NCBI GenBank assembly: GCA_945861085.1
Contig: OX244046.1
Coordinates: 2,480,001 to 2,544,000 of the forward strand
From: Clostridioides difficile_D
GTDB lineage: Bacteria; Bacillota; Clostridia; Peptostreptococcales; Peptostreptococcaceae
Length of the DNA: 64,000 nucleotides
Direction of reading: 5' to 3'
Part shown: in pieces, positions 9,072 to 16,562 of the stretch
How positions within the stretch are numbered: position 1 is the stretch's first letter
Layout of the letters: the number at the start of each line of letters is the position of its first letter
Notes under the pieces: generated by a model
Database searches by the model: none
What the model was told of the DNA's origin: nothing
The model's input: the letters and a program-made list of their open reading frames with translations, nothing else
Program-made: the position numbers and the translations under genes

Positions 9072-9248
9072 ATGTTTGGAGATAAAATGGATAAATGTAC
9101 ACATATGTTAACTGCTTATATTGGTAGTTCATATGATTATTGTGATTTTATAGATACACAGTTAGATGATTTTATACTAGAGTACGGAGAAAATGTAGTA
9201 GAATCTTGTTTGCACCAAGTTATGGTATTAGTAAGCAAGTATAATTAG
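9072..9248 (+). CDS. Small acidic Cys-containing protein downstream of c-di-GMP riboswitch
   Basis: An open frame of 58 codons from the ATG at 9072, or 53 codons from the ATG at 9087. The latter has GGAGA four bases upstream and may be the better start. The product is acidic, with about three cysteines, no signal peptide and no membrane helix. A recognisable stretch is IGSSYDYCDFIDTQLDDF. I do not recognise a family. A competing 14-codon frame starting at 9067 has the best spacing to AGGGGG, so translation is not certain. Its place directly behind a c-di-GMP riboswitch suggests c-di-GMP-controlled expression. A weak terminator follows. Confidence 0.45.
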   Translation: MFGDKMDKCTHMLTAYIGSSYDYCDFIDTQLDDFILEYGENVVESCLHQVMVLVSKYN

Positions 9249-9257
9249 ATAGATTTT

Positions 9258-9278
9258 GTTTTCTAGAAAACCCTTTTT
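9258..9278 (+). terminator. Weak terminator after the riboswitch-linked small ORF
   Basis: Palindrome GTTTTCTAGAAAAC (9258-9271) followed by CCTTTTT. The short stem makes this a low-confidence call. It would separate the riboswitch unit from the cold-shock gene. Confidence 0.4.
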
Positions 9279-9379
9279 AGTTTTATCTACATTTATATCA
9301 ATATAAATTAATACAAAGCATTTAAATTTATTTTAAGATTAAGAATAAATATAAATGTTAATTGAAAATTATAATTAAA

Positions 9380-9408
9380 TAGACATTTATATTAATCTAT
9401 GATATAAT
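9380..9408 (+). promoter_or_regulatory. Sigma-A-type promoter of the cold-shock gene
   Basis: TAGACA (9380-9385), 17-base spacer, TATAAT (9403-9408). The implied leader is about 60 bases, modest for a cold-shock mRNA. Confidence 0.7.
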
Positions 9409-9473
9409 AGTATTTGTGGTGATACACAAGTAAATCAAGTATATCTTGATATAGGTTAATAGGAGTATTTTTA

Positions 9474-9674
9474 ATGAATAATGGAATAGTGAAATGGTTT
9501 AATAATGAAAAAGGATTTGGGTTTATATCAATGGAAGGTGGAGATGATGTATTTGCTCATTTCTCAGCTATACAAACTTCAGGATTTAAATCATTAGAAG
9601 AAGGTCAAAAAGTAAGCTTTGATATAGTTAAAGGCGCTAGAGGTCCTCAAGCAGAAAATATAACTATATTATAA
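9474..9674 (+). CDS. CspA-family cold-shock protein
   Basis: 66 residues covering a single cold-shock domain. Both RNA-binding motifs are present: RNP1 KGFGFI (about residues 13-18) and RNP2 DVFAHF (about 26-31), after the usual GIVKWFN start. It binds single-stranded RNA/DNA and acts as an RNA chaperone in the cytoplasm. The ATG is preceded by AGGAG. It has its own promoter and a good terminator, so it is monocistronic and probably not part of the upstream riboswitch transcript. Confidence 0.95.
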   Translation: MNNGIVKWFNNEKGFGFISMEGGDDVFAHFSAIQTSGFKSLEEGQKVSFDIVKGARGPQAENITIL

Positions 9675-9690
9675 TATATAGATTTTTCGG

Positions 9691-9717
9691 AAAGACTCTT
9701 TTGAGGGTCTTTTTTTT
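9691..9717 (+). terminator. Terminator of the cold-shock gene
   Basis: AAGACTC pairs with GGGTCTT (one G-U pair) and is followed by seven or more T. Confidence 0.85.
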
Positions 9718-9803
9718 ATTGATAATATTTTAGATGTATATAAAAAAGTACACTCCAACAAGAGAATACTTAGTTTAAATACTTTTAATAAAATAAGACT
9801 CAC

Positions 9804-9845
9804 AAAAAGATATTTATAAAGTATATACTTTATAAATATCTTTTT
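9804..9845. terminator. Perfect 20-bp palindromic hairpin, bidirectional terminator
   Basis: The arms are exact complements around a two-base centre, starting with AAAAAGATATTT and ending with AAATATCTTTTT. The A-run and T-run flanks suit termination in both directions. It lies just before the permease stub's stop codon on the minus strand. Confidence 0.7.
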
Positions 9846-9852
9846 AGTTAAA

Positions 9853-9965
9853 CTATATAATAAATTGAACTAAATATCCTGCACTAATAGCTATCACAAA
9901 TGTAACCACTATAAATGTAATTATAAGTTGTTTTTTGAATAAGTTGTTCGATAAAATTATTATAA
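9853..9965 (-). pseudogene. Possible 3' remnant of a permease downstream of arsR
   Basis: Reading leftwards, a frame stays open for about 36 codons after a TGA and ends at the TAG at 9853-9855. The peptide is strongly hydrophobic and looks like a last transmembrane helix, including FKKQLIITFIVVTFVIAISA. It has no start codon or ribosome binding site. It lies directly downstream of arsR, where an arsenite or metal permease is usual. I infer that the permease has been deleted and only its C-terminus remains. The short length makes this uncertain. Confidence 0.4.
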
Positions 9966-9968
9966 CGC

Positions 9969-10016
9969 ATCAATTTTGTTTGATATGTAAATCAAAATCA
10001 CATCAAATAAAATTGA
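9969..10016. repeat. Imperfect inverted repeat between arsR and the permease stub
   Basis: ATCAATTTTGTTTGATATG (9969-9987) faces ATCAAATAAAATTGAT (10001-10016), mostly complementary. There is no T-run. It may be a deletion scar, an operator or a weak hairpin. Confidence 0.45.
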
Positions 10017-10032
10017 TATGTACAAGTATATT

Positions 10033-10320
10033 TTAAAAAATTTTAAGAATTAATTCTTTTGATAAAAATTTTTCTAACTCTTCCATGTTAATACTATAAT
10101 AGTTCCATTTACCTTGTCTTTCTTTTATTATTAAATTAGCATCTAGTAACATTTTTAAATGATATGATAATTTTGATTGTGGCATATCAAAATATTCAAC
10201 TAGTTCACAAACACATATACTTTCTTTTTTATTTAATTCTAATAAAATATTTAATCTTATACTATCTGACAATGACTTAAAGACTAATTCACATTTCTCT
10301 ATGTCATTATGATTCTTCAT
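10033..10320 (-). CDS. arsR: ArsR/SmtB-family metalloregulatory repressor
   Basis: 95-residue winged-helix protein. The segment SICVCELVEYFDMPQSKLSY contains the alpha-3 CxC pair (C36, C38) typical of arsenite/antimonite-sensing members, followed by the DNA-reading helix SKLSYHLKML. Such repressors leave DNA when the thiols bind As(III) or a similar metalloid and usually control a linked efflux pump. Here no intact pump follows, only a probable permease stub. The ATG is preceded by AGAGGTG. The third cysteine expected in some arsenite sites could be C10, but this is a guess. Confidence 0.9.
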   Translation of the reverse strand: MKNHNDIEKCELVFKSLSDSIRLNILLELNKKESICVCELVEYFDMPQSKLSYHLKMLLDANLIIKERQGKWNYYSINMEELEKFLSKELILKIF

Positions 10321-10608
10321 TTTATTTCACCTCTTTTAAAATATAGATATAAATATAAATATAAACTTTATTTAACAACTAATAAATTGTAAATACATCA
10401 TCATTTATTATAACTTTATTGTGCATAAACATATAACAACCAATAAAAAATTTAATTATAATAATTATAACATAGTATAAAATTTCTTTAAAATTATTTA
10501 AAAATTCAATTAAATTTTTTTACATTTATAAATTTTTTAAATTTTCAAATAATTATATCGAATGATAGTTAATTTTATTGTATTATATAACTGTAGAGTA
10601 AAACTAAA
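10321..10608. other. Divergent spacer between arsR and the second riboswitch
   Basis: AT-rich and without ORFs. It should hold the arsR promoter/operator and the riboswitch promoter. The last 45 bases or so resemble the segment upstream of riboswitch copy 1, so the duplicated unit includes probable promoter sequence. Confidence 0.5.
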
Positions 10609-10693
10609 TCGGCAAAACTAGAGAAATTTAGTGACGCAAAGCTATAGGGACTAACGCTTGTAAAATTTTTATAAGTTATGTCAGCCAGCTACC
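10609..10693 (+). promoter_or_regulatory. c-di-GMP-I (GEMM-I) riboswitch aptamer, copy 2
   Basis: Nearly identical to copy 1 through the GGCAAAAC, GAAA tetraloop and GACGCAAAGC elements. It differs in a longer second hairpin loop and in CAGCTACC instead of CAGTTGCC at the 3' end. The ACC ending also occurs in other GEMM-I members. The downstream leader again ends in AGGGGG (10731-10736), but no convincing coding sequence follows. Confidence 0.88.
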
Positions 10694-10717
10694 AAAAGAT
10701 ATATTCTTTTTGTTTTT
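10693..10717 (+). terminator. Probable riboswitch-controlled terminator, copy 2
   Basis: CAAAAGA can pair with TCTTTTTG (one bulge), followed by TTTTT, at the same place as in copy 1. The stem is weaker than in copy 1. Confidence 0.45.
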
Positions 10718-10735
10718 ATAAAAGTTTTTTAGGGG

Positions 10736-11154
10736 GATATGATAGTATCTACCTTTAACACAATAAATTTATTATAACAATAATATATTGACAATTACAA
10801 ACATAAGTACCTTTATTTATTCTCTCCTTTTTATTCTATTCTTGAAATTTACTAAAATAAAATATATTCCTAGATTAGAAAATCACAATTATAAGGATAT
10901 TATTCTGTTTATAATTTATATGATTTATACAGTATATCATTCTTTAAAAAGAACGCTCCTCTGTTTAAAATAGTTTACAAAATACCATATAAAAAATTTA
11001 AATAATAGGAAAATATCAACAATGAACACCTACATATTAGAATTAAATAATGACATCAAAGGCCTCTCTAAGAGAAATATTGAAATGTTAGTTGAAAAAA
11101 CTGAAAAATTTATATTCCCTTTCAAATAAATCTTTTTTCTTAACTCTACATGAC
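10736..11154. other. Stretch after riboswitch 2 without a solid gene
   Basis: Two weak frames exist. A hydrophobic 61-codon frame at 10788-10973 starts at TTG and lacks a ribosome binding site. A 35-codon frame at 11022-11129 starts at ATG, is charged, and contains NNDIKGLSKRNIEMLVEKTE. Neither has a recognised family. The stretch looks like degraded gene sequence left behind a regulatory leader. Confidence 0.4.
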
Positions 11155-11184
11155 AAAACATAACAAAACATTATAAAACATAAC
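11155..11184 (+). repeat. Three direct 10-bp repeats upstream of the ABC transporter promoter
   Basis: AAAACATAAC, AAAACATTAT, AAAACATAAC in tandem, ending seven bases before the -35 hexamer. The ten-base phasing places them on one face of the helix, as expected for an operator or activator site. The regulator is unknown. Confidence 0.55.
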
Positions 11185-11191
11185 AAAAACT

Positions 11192-11220
11192 TAGACATCG
11201 TTTTCTCAGTGTGATATACT
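11192..11220 (+). promoter_or_regulatory. Promoter of the ModA-type ABC transporter operon
   Basis: TAGACA (11192-11197), 17-base spacer, TATACT (11215-11220). The start codon lies about 40 bases downstream, after AAGGGGGAA. Confidence 0.72.
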
Positions 11221-11260
11221 AAAAAAGAATTTACACTAATTTACTAAGGGGGAATATCTT

Positions 11261-12073
11261 ATGTTAAGAAAATTTATGGTACTAACTTTAGCTATGATTA
11301 TTTCATTAAGTATTACTGCATGTAATTCTAAAGAAAACAAAATGAATGACGAATCTAATACTAAAGTGACAACAACTAATGACTCAAAAGAAAAAGAAAC
11401 TCTTTTTGTCTATTCAGGGGCAGGCTTAAAGAAACCAATGGATGAAATAGCACAGAAATTTGAAAAAGAAAACAATGTCAAGATTGAATATAGCTATGCA
11501 GGTTCTGCACAGCTAATAGCTCAAATCGAAACAAGTCACAAAGGTGATGTATTTATTGTTGGTTCTGAGCCAATTTACTCAAAAGCCTTTGAAAAAAAAC
11601 TTGTAGGTGAACATAAAACTGTGGCACATCATACCCCTGCAATAGTTGTACCTAAAGGAAATCCAGCTAATATTCAAAAACTAGAAGACCTAAATAAAAA
11701 TGGAGTTAAACTTATTTTTGGAGACAAAGAGTCTAATGCTATAGGTAAAACTACTCAAAAAATACTTGAAAAAAATAATTTAAAATCTATAAATGATAAT
11801 GTTGTTTCTACAGCTGCAACTGTAAATGAAATGATTGTACAGTTAACATCAAGTAAAGCAGATGCTACAATAGCTACAAAAGACTCCGTTTTTGGCAATG
11901 AGGATGTGGAAGTTATAGAAATTGCTCAAGATAAAAATATAGACCAGCTCATATCAGCAGGAACTGTAAGCTACAGTGATAAAAAAGATTTAGCTAATAA
12001 ATTTATAAATTATATAGCATCAGATGAAGCCAAACAGATATTTAAAAAATATGGTTTTGAGCCAGTTAAGTAG
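11261..12073 (+). CDS. ModA-family substrate-binding lipoprotein of ABC transporter
   Basis: 270 residues. The signal peptide ends in a lipobox SITAC, with the lipid-anchored cysteine at about residue 21, so the protein sits on the outer face of the membrane. The mature part shows a molybdate/tungstate-type periplasmic-binding fold: FVYSGAGLKKPMDEIAQKFE, the YAGSAQL oxyanion loop, and SDEAKQIFKKYGFEPV at the end. Family members bind molybdate, tungstate or similar oxyanions, and the exact anion cannot be read from sequence. It is first in an operon with a permease, an ATPase and a DUF364 protein. Confidence 0.87.
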   Translation: MLRKFMVLTLAMIISLSITACNSKENKMNDESNTKVTTTNDSKEKETLFVYSGAGLKKPMDEIAQKFEKENNVKIEYSYAGSAQLIAQIETSHKGDVFIVGSEPIYSKAFEKKLVGEHKTVAHHTPAIVVPKGNPANIQKLEDLNKNGVKLIFGDKESNAIGKTTQKILEKNNLKSINDNVVSTAATVNEMIVQLTSSKADATIATKDSVFGNEDVEVIEIAQDKNIDQLISAGTVSYSDKKDLANKFINYIASDEAKQIFKKYGFEPVK

Positions 12074-12082
12074 TGATTAAAT

Positions 12083-12874
12083 TTGAGAAATAAATTTTTT
12101 ACTATACTACTCTCTGGATTTTTTGTTATAGTCTTTTTATTTATTGTATCACCACTTTTTATGTTAATCATTAAAGGACTAAGTTATGTTCCTATATGTT
12201 TAAATTCAATGGAAGTACAGTATGCAATAGCACTTAGTATTAGAACATCTTTGATATCTACTATAGTATGTATTTTATTAGCTATTCCAACAGCATACTT
12301 TTTACATATTACTAAATTGCCATTTAAAAAACTGATTATACAGATAATTAATCTCCCCATGTCTCTTCCTCACCTAGTATCAGGAATTGCTCTTTTGCTT
12401 TTGTTTGGAAGAATGGGTCTTGGAGATTTCATTTACAAGATTCTTAAGCTTGATTTTGTATTTACAAAACAAGGTATAGTTTTAGCACAAGTATTTGTAA
12501 ATCTCCCACTTACTATTAAAATACTTCACACTTCATTAAACGAAAGTAATGAAAAAATGGTATTTGTTGCACGCACTCTTGGATGTAATAGCTGGGAAGC
12601 ATTCAGGTTCATAATTCTTCCAAATCTAAAAATTGGAATCATATCCGCAACTGTAATGACCTGGTCAAGAGCACTTGGTGAATTTGGTGCAGTAGCTATG
12701 ATAGCAGGCTCTACACGTATGAAAACTGAAATTATTCCTACATCAATATATTTAAATATGTCTACTGGTGATATAGATATTGCAGTTGGAATAGCTGTAA
12801 TTTTGATATTTATATCACTTACATGTTTGATGTTTTTTGAGATATTTTTTAATAGAGAGGTTGATAAAAATTAA
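12083..12874 (+). CDS. ABC transporter permease, ModB/CysT-like
   Basis: 263-residue inner-membrane permease with about six helices. The cytoplasmic EAA loop is clear, around ARTLGCNSWEAFRFIILPNL, and contacts the ATPase. ALGEFGAVAMIAGS matches the molybdate/sulfate permease family. The best start is a TTG ten bases after the lipoprotein stop. The ribosome binding site is poor, so coupling to the upstream gene is likely. It forms the channel for the ModA-like receptor. Confidence 0.87.
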   Translation: MRNKFFTILLSGFFVIVFLFIVSPLFMLIIKGLSYVPICLNSMEVQYAIALSIRTSLISTIVCILLAIPTAYFLHITKLPFKKLIIQIINLPMSLPHLVSGIALLLLFGRMGLGDFIYKILKLDFVFTKQGIVLAQVFVNLPLTIKILHTSLNESNEKMVFVARTLGCNSWEAFRFIILPNLKIGIISATVMTWSRALGEFGAVAMIAGSTRMKTEIIPTSIYLNMSTGDIDIAVGIAVILIFISLTCLMFFEIFFNREVDKN

Positions 12875-12875
12875 T

Positions 12876-13571
12876 ATGTTAAAAATAAAAAACTTATCTC
12901 TTGATTTACCTAATTTTAAATTACAAGAAAATAGTTTAGATATTAATAACCATGAATATTTTGTTTTATTGGGTTCTAGTGGCTCAGGAAAAACTCTATT
13001 TCTAGAAACATTAGCAGGGAGATACCCCTCTGCTAAAGGAAATGTATCATACAAGGAAAATTTAATATCAAATTTGCCTCCAGAAAACAGGAATATAGGA
13101 TTTGTATATCAAAATTTTGAACTATTTCCAAATATGAATGTTGAGGATAATATAAGGTTTCCACTTAAATTGAGAAAAATACCTATAGATGAACAAGTTC
13201 TTAAGGTTAATCACTTGTCTAAATTAATGCATATAGAAGACATAAAGAATAGGTATCCTAAGAATCTAAGTGGAGGAGAAAAACAGCGTGTTGCTTTTGC
13301 ACGTGCTTTAATAGCTGAACCTGATATATTACTTCTAGATGAACCTATGAGTTCATTAGATTACATTACAAAAAAGCATATAAGTAAAATACTGAAGGAT
13401 GTATACCTAAAATACAAACCAACAGTAATTCATGTTACTCATGATATTTCTGAAGCAATGTTTTTCGCTCATAAGATAGGAATAATGAACAATGGAAAAA
13501 TAAATTATATTTTTGAGTTGAATGAAGAAATAAAACAGAAAGGAGAGTCTTTTTTCTATGAATATATTTGA
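12876..13571 (+). CDS. ABC transporter ATPase, ModC-like
   Basis: About 231 residues from the ATG at 12876, one base after the permease stop. An upstream in-frame TTG at 12837 lies inside the permease gene and is a less likely start. Motifs: Walker A GSSGSGKT, Q-loop YQNFELFP, signature LSGGEKQRVAFARAL, Walker B ILLLDEPMSSLD and switch histidine HVTHD. It is shorter than classical ModC and lacks the C-terminal MOP domain. GAGAGG lies about 15 bases upstream, so translational coupling probably matters. It powers oxyanion uptake with the preceding two genes. Confidence 0.88.
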   Translation: MLKIKNLSLDLPNFKLQENSLDINNHEYFVLLGSSGSGKTLFLETLAGRYPSAKGNVSYKENLISNLPPENRNIGFVYQNFELFPNMNVEDNIRFPLKLRKIPIDEQVLKVNHLSKLMHIEDIKNRYPKNLSGGEKQRVAFARALIAEPDILLLDEPMSSLDYITKKHISKILKDVYLKYKPTVIHVTHDISEAMFFAHKIGIMNNGKINYIFELNEEIKQKGESFFYEYI

Positions 13572-14289
13572 TACTTTGAAAGATTACTTATTAGAACAAG
13601 TCAATAGATATAATTTAGATATGGGTATGATAAGTATTGTATCTAAATCACTATCTGCTAAAGATGCAATCGGAAGGACTAAACGTAAAGATTTTCCAAT
13701 TATAGTTGGTAAAGAAATCATGCTTGAAGCAGACTTTAGAGGGTCTAAAGGGCAGGCATTTACTTCTACTCCAGCTACATTTGAAGGTTCTTTAAAAGAC
13801 ATATTATCATTAAATTTATCTGACAATCCTCATGATAGAAGCCTTTTCATAGCATCATTAAATGCTGTTATGAAGTACTTAGGTAAGACAGATAGAACAA
13901 TCCATTGTAAAAATGATGAACCAGAAGTATGTGCAAAGAACTTTCCTAAGTTTATAAAAAATGAATTTGATAATCCAAAAGTCGCAATCATAGGATATCA
14001 GCCAGCTATAATTGATAACATTAAAGATTTTTTTGAAACACGAGTATTAGATTTAAACCCTGAATTTATAGATACTATTCAATACAGTGTTAAGATTGAG
14101 GATGGCATACGAGATTATGAAGATGTGATATCTTGGGCTGATATAGTAATATGTACAGGAAGTACATTATGTAACAACTCAATTGTAAATTTTCTATCAC
14201 TGAATAAGCCAGTTTACTATTATGGAACTACGATAGCTGGTGCATCAAGTATTTTAGGTCTCAACAGACTCTGTTTTTGTAGTAAATAA
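13558..14289 (+). CDS. DUF364-family protein, putative metal-binding Rossmann-like domain
   Basis: 243 residues, overlapping the ATPase gene by 14 bases with AAAGGAGAG upstream of the ATG. It matches the DUF364 pattern. An N-terminal domain includes GRTKRKDFPIIVGKE. A C-terminal Rossmann-like half includes VAIIGYQPAII and WADIVICTGSTLCNNSIVNF, ending in CFCSK. The family is described as a putative heavy-metal chelation domain but has no settled biochemical role. Its position as last gene of an oxyanion transporter operon suggests handling of the imported metal, perhaps Mo or W, in the cytoplasm. This is inference from context. Confidence 0.8.
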   Translation: MNIFDTLKDYLLEQVNRYNLDMGMISIVSKSLSAKDAIGRTKRKDFPIIVGKEIMLEADFRGSKGQAFTSTPATFEGSLKDILSLNLSDNPHDRSLFIASLNAVMKYLGKTDRTIHCKNDEPEVCAKNFPKFIKNEFDNPKVAIIGYQPAIIDNIKDFFETRVLDLNPEFIDTIQYSVKIEDGIRDYEDVISWADIVICTGSTLCNNSIVNFLSLNKPVYYYGTTIAGASSILGLNRLCFCSK

Positions 14290-14302
14290 GCAATTCCTTA
14301 GT

Positions 14303-14346
14303 AAGGAGTATACAAATATCAATGTATACTCCTTATAACTATTTTT
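14303..14346 (+). terminator. Terminator of the ModA-type transporter operon
   Basis: Perfect 12-bp stem AAGGAGTATACA / TGTATACTCCTT (14303-14314 and 14323-14334), with a T-run a few bases later. Confidence 0.75.
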
Positions 14347-14496
14347 TGATTAGCTCTATACATAAATATTTTTTGATTTTAAACTAATAAAAAATTTTAT
14401 TCCATTAATCTACTCTATATTTTTTAGTATTTAAGAAATAATTTTTAGTACTTTGTTTGATAATATGACTAAGACAACTTTTCAGGAGATGATTAA

Positions 14497-15297
14497 ATGA
14501 CACTCAAAAACAAGAAATTTACCATAAATAAATATGGAATTTTATCTATCATTCTAGTTTTATGCTTAGTTTTAACAGGTTTTAATAGTTATATAAATTA
14601 TAGTCATAAAAAATTTAAAGATTATGTTGTCTTCTATGTTCAGCATCAAGATGATGAAGTGTTGTGGGCTGGTAGTGCTATTGTAAATGCTATAAAAGAA
14701 AGAGGAAAAAATCATGTATTTGTGGTTCTAGTATCTACTGGATGTGGTATATATGTTTTTAATAAATATAAAAAATATGAAAATCTTACAGATATGCAAA
14801 AATCAGAATACAGAAACAGAGAATTTTTAGCTTCTCTTGATAATCTTGGCGTAAAAAAAGAGAATATAATACTATTACCAGAAAAAAATGTAAATGGTAA
14901 TACTGACTTCAATTATATGGAAAAAGTTGCTCTTATTTTTGAAGAAAATCTTAAAAGTGTGACTCATATAGCACATACCTATAAGTTGGATGACCATTTA
15001 CAACATTTAAAAAATGGTTCAGTTATCCAAAATTTATATAATGCTGGTAAAATAAAAGATGCTAAATATTTTGTAAAACCTAAATTTGCTGATAAAATAA
15101 CCTTTAATAATAAGATAGTTTATAAAGCTAATTCTATTGAAGATTATGAAAAAGTAAAAAATGCCTGTGAGCAATACAAACTTGTTGATGAGTTAGAATA
15201 TAGAGAAGGAATTGGCTATAAATCTGACCATAAATCATTTGATGAGTTATTAAGCAATAAAGATGTTCCTGCTATACTCCATACACCTAATTTATAA
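14497..15297 (+). CDS. PIG-L (LmbE-like) family deacetylase, membrane-anchored
   Basis: 266 residues. An N-terminal hydrophobic anchor lies at about residues 14-32, so the catalytic part is probably outside the cell. The family zinc motif appears as HQDDE (usual form HPDDE) in FYVQHQDDEVLWAG, near residue 50. A second histidine pair lies in YKLDDHLQH. PIG-L enzymes remove N-acetyl groups from sugars such as N-acetylglucosamine in lipids or small thiols. The substrate here is unknown, and a cell-surface glycan is possible. GGAG precedes the ATG. It stands alone, just upstream of the second two-component pair. Confidence 0.82.
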   Translation: MTLKNKKFTINKYGILSIILVLCLVLTGFNSYINYSHKKFKDYVVFYVQHQDDEVLWAGSAIVNAIKERGKNHVFVVLVSTGCGIYVFNKYKKYENLTDMQKSEYRNREFLASLDNLGVKKENIILLPEKNVNGNTDFNYMEKVALIFEENLKSVTHIAHTYKLDDHLQHLKNGSVIQNLYNAGKIKDAKYFVKPKFADKITFNNKIVYKANSIEDYEKVKNACEQYKLVDELEYREGIGYKSDHKSFDELLSNKDVPAILHTPNL

Positions 15298-15845
15298 TAA
15301 ATATTTATTTTAACTTAAATTGCAATAAGGAAATTTATTTGAGATTTTGTAATATGTCACTTTATTTTATTATTCTACTTTTTCTAATCTAATTATTACC
15401 TTTATAAAATGGTTATATGTTTTCAAGTTGACAGTTAATAAATAAAGGGTGGATTTTCTACCCTTTACAAAGTCTCAAAATAGCTTTTATAATTTATTCT
15501 GTGTACATAGTTATAGTGAACTATATTAAAATAAATATTTGTTATAAATTCTTAATAATTATGAAACTCATTTGTTATTTATATTTGTTAATATATCTTT
15601 AGACCTAAGAAATTAATAAACCCAAAATAACATAAGGAGTGTGATAAATTATCCTAAACACTTTCATAAACTTTTAACTTCAAATTACTATAGACGTCTA
15701 TACCTCAAGATTAACTTATTCATTGACAATATATTAAAAATACTAGTTTTTATTTCATAATGGATATGCTTACTGTTTTCTAATACCTCTTTTTAGTATA
15801 AAATAAAAATTGGTTAAAAATAAAATTTCAAGGGGGATTAATAAA
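15298..15845. other. Spacer of about 550 bp ahead of the second two-component pair
   Basis: No ORF worth calling. A seven-base hairpin AAAGGGT / ACCCTTT (15444-15466) lacks a T-run. A TTGACA at 15723-15728 has no matching -10 at normal spacing. The response-regulator promoter should be here, but I cannot place it. AGGGGG at 15831-15836 is the ribosome binding site for the next gene. Confidence 0.45.
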
Positions 15846-16562
15846 TTGAATCAAAATATATTGGTTGTAGATGATGACAGAGAAATAGTTGATGCTATAG
15901 AATTCTATTTAAGACCTGATAATTTTAATATTTTAAAGGCATATGATGGACTTGAAGCATTGGACATACTAATTGAAAATGATATTAAATTAATAATAAT
16001 GGATGTAATGATGCCCAATTTAGATGGGCTTAAAACTACACTTAAAATAAGAGAAAAAAAGAATATACCCATAATTCTCTTATCTGCAAAATCAGAAGAT
16101 ATGGACAAGATTATAGGTCTTAATATGGGTGCTGATGACTATATAACTAAACCGTTTAATCCATTAGAGCTTACTGCACGGGTAAAATCTCAACTTAGAA
16201 GATACATAAATTTAGGTGATTTTAGTAACACAAATAATTCAAATGATACTAATTATATTCTAAAAAGTGGTGGTCTAGAGCTAAATACAGATACAAAAAT
16301 AGTTTCTTTAGATGGTGAAGAAGTCAAAATGACACCTATTGAATATAAAATACTTACACTTCTTCTATCAAGGAAAGGGAAAATTTTCTCTTCTCGTGAA
16401 ATTTATGAAAAGGTCTGGAATGAAGATGCTTATAGTTGTGAAAGAACTGTTGCTGTTCATATTAGAAGAATTCGAGAAAAAATTGAAATTAATCCAAAAG
16501 AACCAAAATATTTAAAGGTGGTGTGGGGCATTGGTTACAAAATTGAAAAACTTAATTATTAA
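15846..16562 (+). CDS. OmpR/PhoB-family response regulator (paralogue of 7384-8076)
   Basis: 238 residues from the TTG at 15846, nine bases after AGGGGG. An upstream in-frame TTG at 15810 lacks a ribosome binding site and was not chosen. The receiver domain has VVDDD, phospho-acceptor D53 in IMDVMMP, and TKPF. The winged helix carries AVHIRRIREKIEINPKEP. It is very similar along its length to the minus-strand regulator eight kilobases away. The main difference is a short insert of S/T/N-rich linker near residue 130. The kinase overlaps its 3' end. Confidence 0.92.
   Translation: MNQNILVVDDDREIVDAIEFYLRPDNFNILKAYDGLEALDILIENDIKLIIMDVMMPNLDGLKTTLKIREKKNIPIILLSAKSEDMDKIIGLNMGADDYITKPFNPLELTARVKSQLRRYINLGDFSNTNNSNDTNYILKSGGLELNTDTKIVSLDGEEVKMTPIEYKILTLLLSRKGKIFSSREIYEKVWNEDAYSCERTVAVHIRRIREKIEINPKEPKYLKVVWGIGYKIEKLNY

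Noticed and set aside
10681..10700. Broken P1 stem in riboswitch copy 2
   Set aside because: CTACC replaces TTGCC, but an ACC ending also occurs in well-studied GEMM-I members, so the change does not prove loss of function.
11155..11184. Short CRISPR-like repeats
   Set aside because: The 10-bp units are contiguous, without spacers, and sit at a promoter. They fit an operator, not a CRISPR array.
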